From the NCBI GenBank assembly GCA_029857975.1, contig JAOUFX010000188.1, positions 1 to 6,364 on the forward strand: a stretch of 6,364 bases of DNA. Direction: 5' to 3'. Position numbers and translations under genes: made by a program. Source of the stretch: Deltaproteobacteria bacterium. Its GTDB lineage: Bacteria > Desulfobacterota > SM23-61. Shown here piece by piece: positions 5,327-6,364 of this stretch; within the stretch, counting starts at the first letter, position 1, and every line of letters begins with the position of its first letter. The notes beneath the pieces were generated by a model. That model was given only the letters and a program-made list of their open reading frames with translations. It made no database searches and was not told the DNA's origin.

Positions 5327-6364
5327 TTAACGATTGGCCTTGCGAATTCCCAATTGATCTAAGGCGATGATGGTCTTCTGGATGTTGGCCGTTCCTTCGA
5401 CAATGGCAATGGATTTGGCGTCCCGGTAATAACGGGCTACAGGATACTCCGTGGAGTATCCATAAGCACTGAGAATCCTCATGGCAAAATCTGCGGCTTT
5501 CCCGGCCAATTCACCGGCAAAATATTTGGCCATGGAAGTTTCCAGTACATTGTTCAAAGACCCCTCATCTTTCTGGACAGCCGCGCGGTATACCAGAAAA
5601 CGGGCGGCTTCCAGCTCGGTGGCCATGATGGCGATCATATCTTGATTCATTTGAAACTGACCAATCTGTTGCCCGAATTGCACGCGCTCATTACAATACT
5701 TGACCGACGCGTCGAGGCAGGCCTGGGCAATCCCCAACCCTCCGGCGGCACAGGAAAGGCGGGTCTGGTTCAGGGATCCAAAGACATGCTTTACACCATC
5801 CCCCAGTGAGCCCAGCAGAGCATCCTTGGGGACTTTGACGTCCTCCAGGATAATTTCTCCCGTGGGCGCGGAGTGCAAACCCAGCTTATCCAAAGGGCGA
5901 GTCGTGATCCCGGGAAGGTGCATGTCCAACAAAAATGTGGAGAGGCCTTTGCTCTTGGCCGCCGGGTCATGGTAAGCGTAAAGGATACAGAGATCGGCCA
6001 CCTGGGCGTTGGAAATCCAGGTCTTCGCTCCATTGAGCAAAAAGTAATCTCCCTTCGGGATGGCCGTGGTCTTCAGGGCCATGACATCCGAGCCGGCGTT
6101 GGGTTCGGTGATGCCGAAACAGCTGATATGTTCCGTGGAGACCAAGGGAGGAATATATTTTTTCTTTTGCTCTTCCGTGCCATACCGCAAAATGGAAAGG
6201 GCCGGGCCAAAGGTTTGCATATTAAAAGTAACCCGCAGAGATGCGCTGGCCCGGGCGACCTCTTCCGTAATGATCGTCCCGGCCAAAAAACCCATTCCAT
6301 TTCCTCCATATTCTTCGGGAATGAGCGTCCCGTAAAAACCCAAGTCGGCCATTTTCTTGATAAC
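5327..6364 (-). CDS. Acyl-CoA dehydrogenase, glutaryl-CoA dehydrogenase-like (5' end outside window)
   Basis: This FAD flavoprotein oxidises acyl-CoA to enoyl-CoA, normally passing electrons to electron-transfer flavoprotein in the cytosol. The frame continues to the window edge: four codons (V-I-K-K) precede the Met at 6352, and about 40 N-terminal residues should lie outside, so that Met is not the true start. Numbered from it: IPEEYGG (11-17), FAD/substrate motif ITEPNAGSD (81-89), TWIS (111-114), ERVQFGQQIGQFQ (222-234), YSTEYPVARYYRDAK (299-313) and IVEGTANIQ (317-325), where Glu319 is the expected catalytic base. From memory the whole sequence, including the end LDQLGIRKANR, closely follows the non-decarboxylating glutaryl-CoA dehydrogenase of Desulfococcus multivorans. 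Shared points are Arg40 (SLRV) and Val318 before the catalytic Glu, where decarboxylating enzymes have Tyr. Other short or cyclic acyl-CoA substrates remain possible. It is the first visible gene of the minus-strand cluster. Confidence 0.9.
   Translation of the reverse strand, partial: VIKKMADLGFYGTLIPEEYGGNGMGFLAGTIITEEVARASASLRVTFNMQTFGPALSILRYGTEEQKKKYIPPLVSTEHISCFGITEPNAGSDVMALKTTAIPKGDYFLLNGAKTWISNAQVADLCILYAYHDPAAKSKGLSTFLLDMHLPGITTRPLDKLGLHSAPTGEIILEDVKVPKDALLGSLGDGVKHVFGSLNQTRLSCAAGGLGIAQACLDASVKYCNERVQFGQQIGQFQMNQDMIAIMATELEAARFLVYRAAVQKDEGSLNNVLETSMAKYFAGELAGKAADFAMRILSAYGYSTEYPVARYYRDAKSIAIVEGTANIQKTIIALDQLGIRKANR

Overview
This 6.4 kb window looks like chromosomal DNA from an anaerobic bacterium, most plausibly a Desulfobacterota (former Deltaproteobacteria) or similar syntroph or sulfate reducer. 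The lineage is an inference. It rests on an acyl-CoA dehydrogenase that, from memory, closely resembles the non-decarboxylating glutaryl-CoA dehydrogenase of Desulfococcus, on a class III CoA-transferase beside it, and on a tandem 7-bp repeat of a kind I associate with such genomes. No phage, transposase, CRISPR, tRNA or rRNA is visible.

Layout. Positions 1-120 (+) hold the last 39 codons of a gene that starts outside the window, tentatively a small cysteine-rich redox protein. Positions 121-533 contain no convincing gene but several short inverted repeats. Positions 534-3491 (+) encode a 985-residue protein in which an MrfA-type SF2 DNA-repair helicase (helicase core, C-terminal domain and cysteine cluster) is fused to a DEDD-type 3'-5' exonuclease domain. 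It converges on a minus-strand cluster across a 57-bp gap that holds a six-unit heptamer repeat. The minus-strand cluster, read from right to left, is an acyl-CoA dehydrogenase (running off the right edge), a class III CoA-transferase (51 bp downstream) and a UspA-type universal stress protein (113 bp further on).

How they may work together. The CoA-transferase would activate a carboxylic acid, and the dehydrogenase would oxidise its CoA thioester. The residues seen are compatible with glutarate or a similar dicarboxylate feeding a glutaryl-CoA to glutaconyl-CoA step, though the substrate is not proven by sequence. The stress protein may be co-transcribed or have its own promoter. The helicase-exonuclease gene is a separate, convergent unit that is probably involved in DNA-damage repair.

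The most interesting item is the helicase-exonuclease fusion, because the attached nuclease resembles family B polymerase proofreading domains (Tyr in motif III) more than the separate MrfB partner known from Bacillus. I found no convincing evidence of a wholly new multi-gene system.
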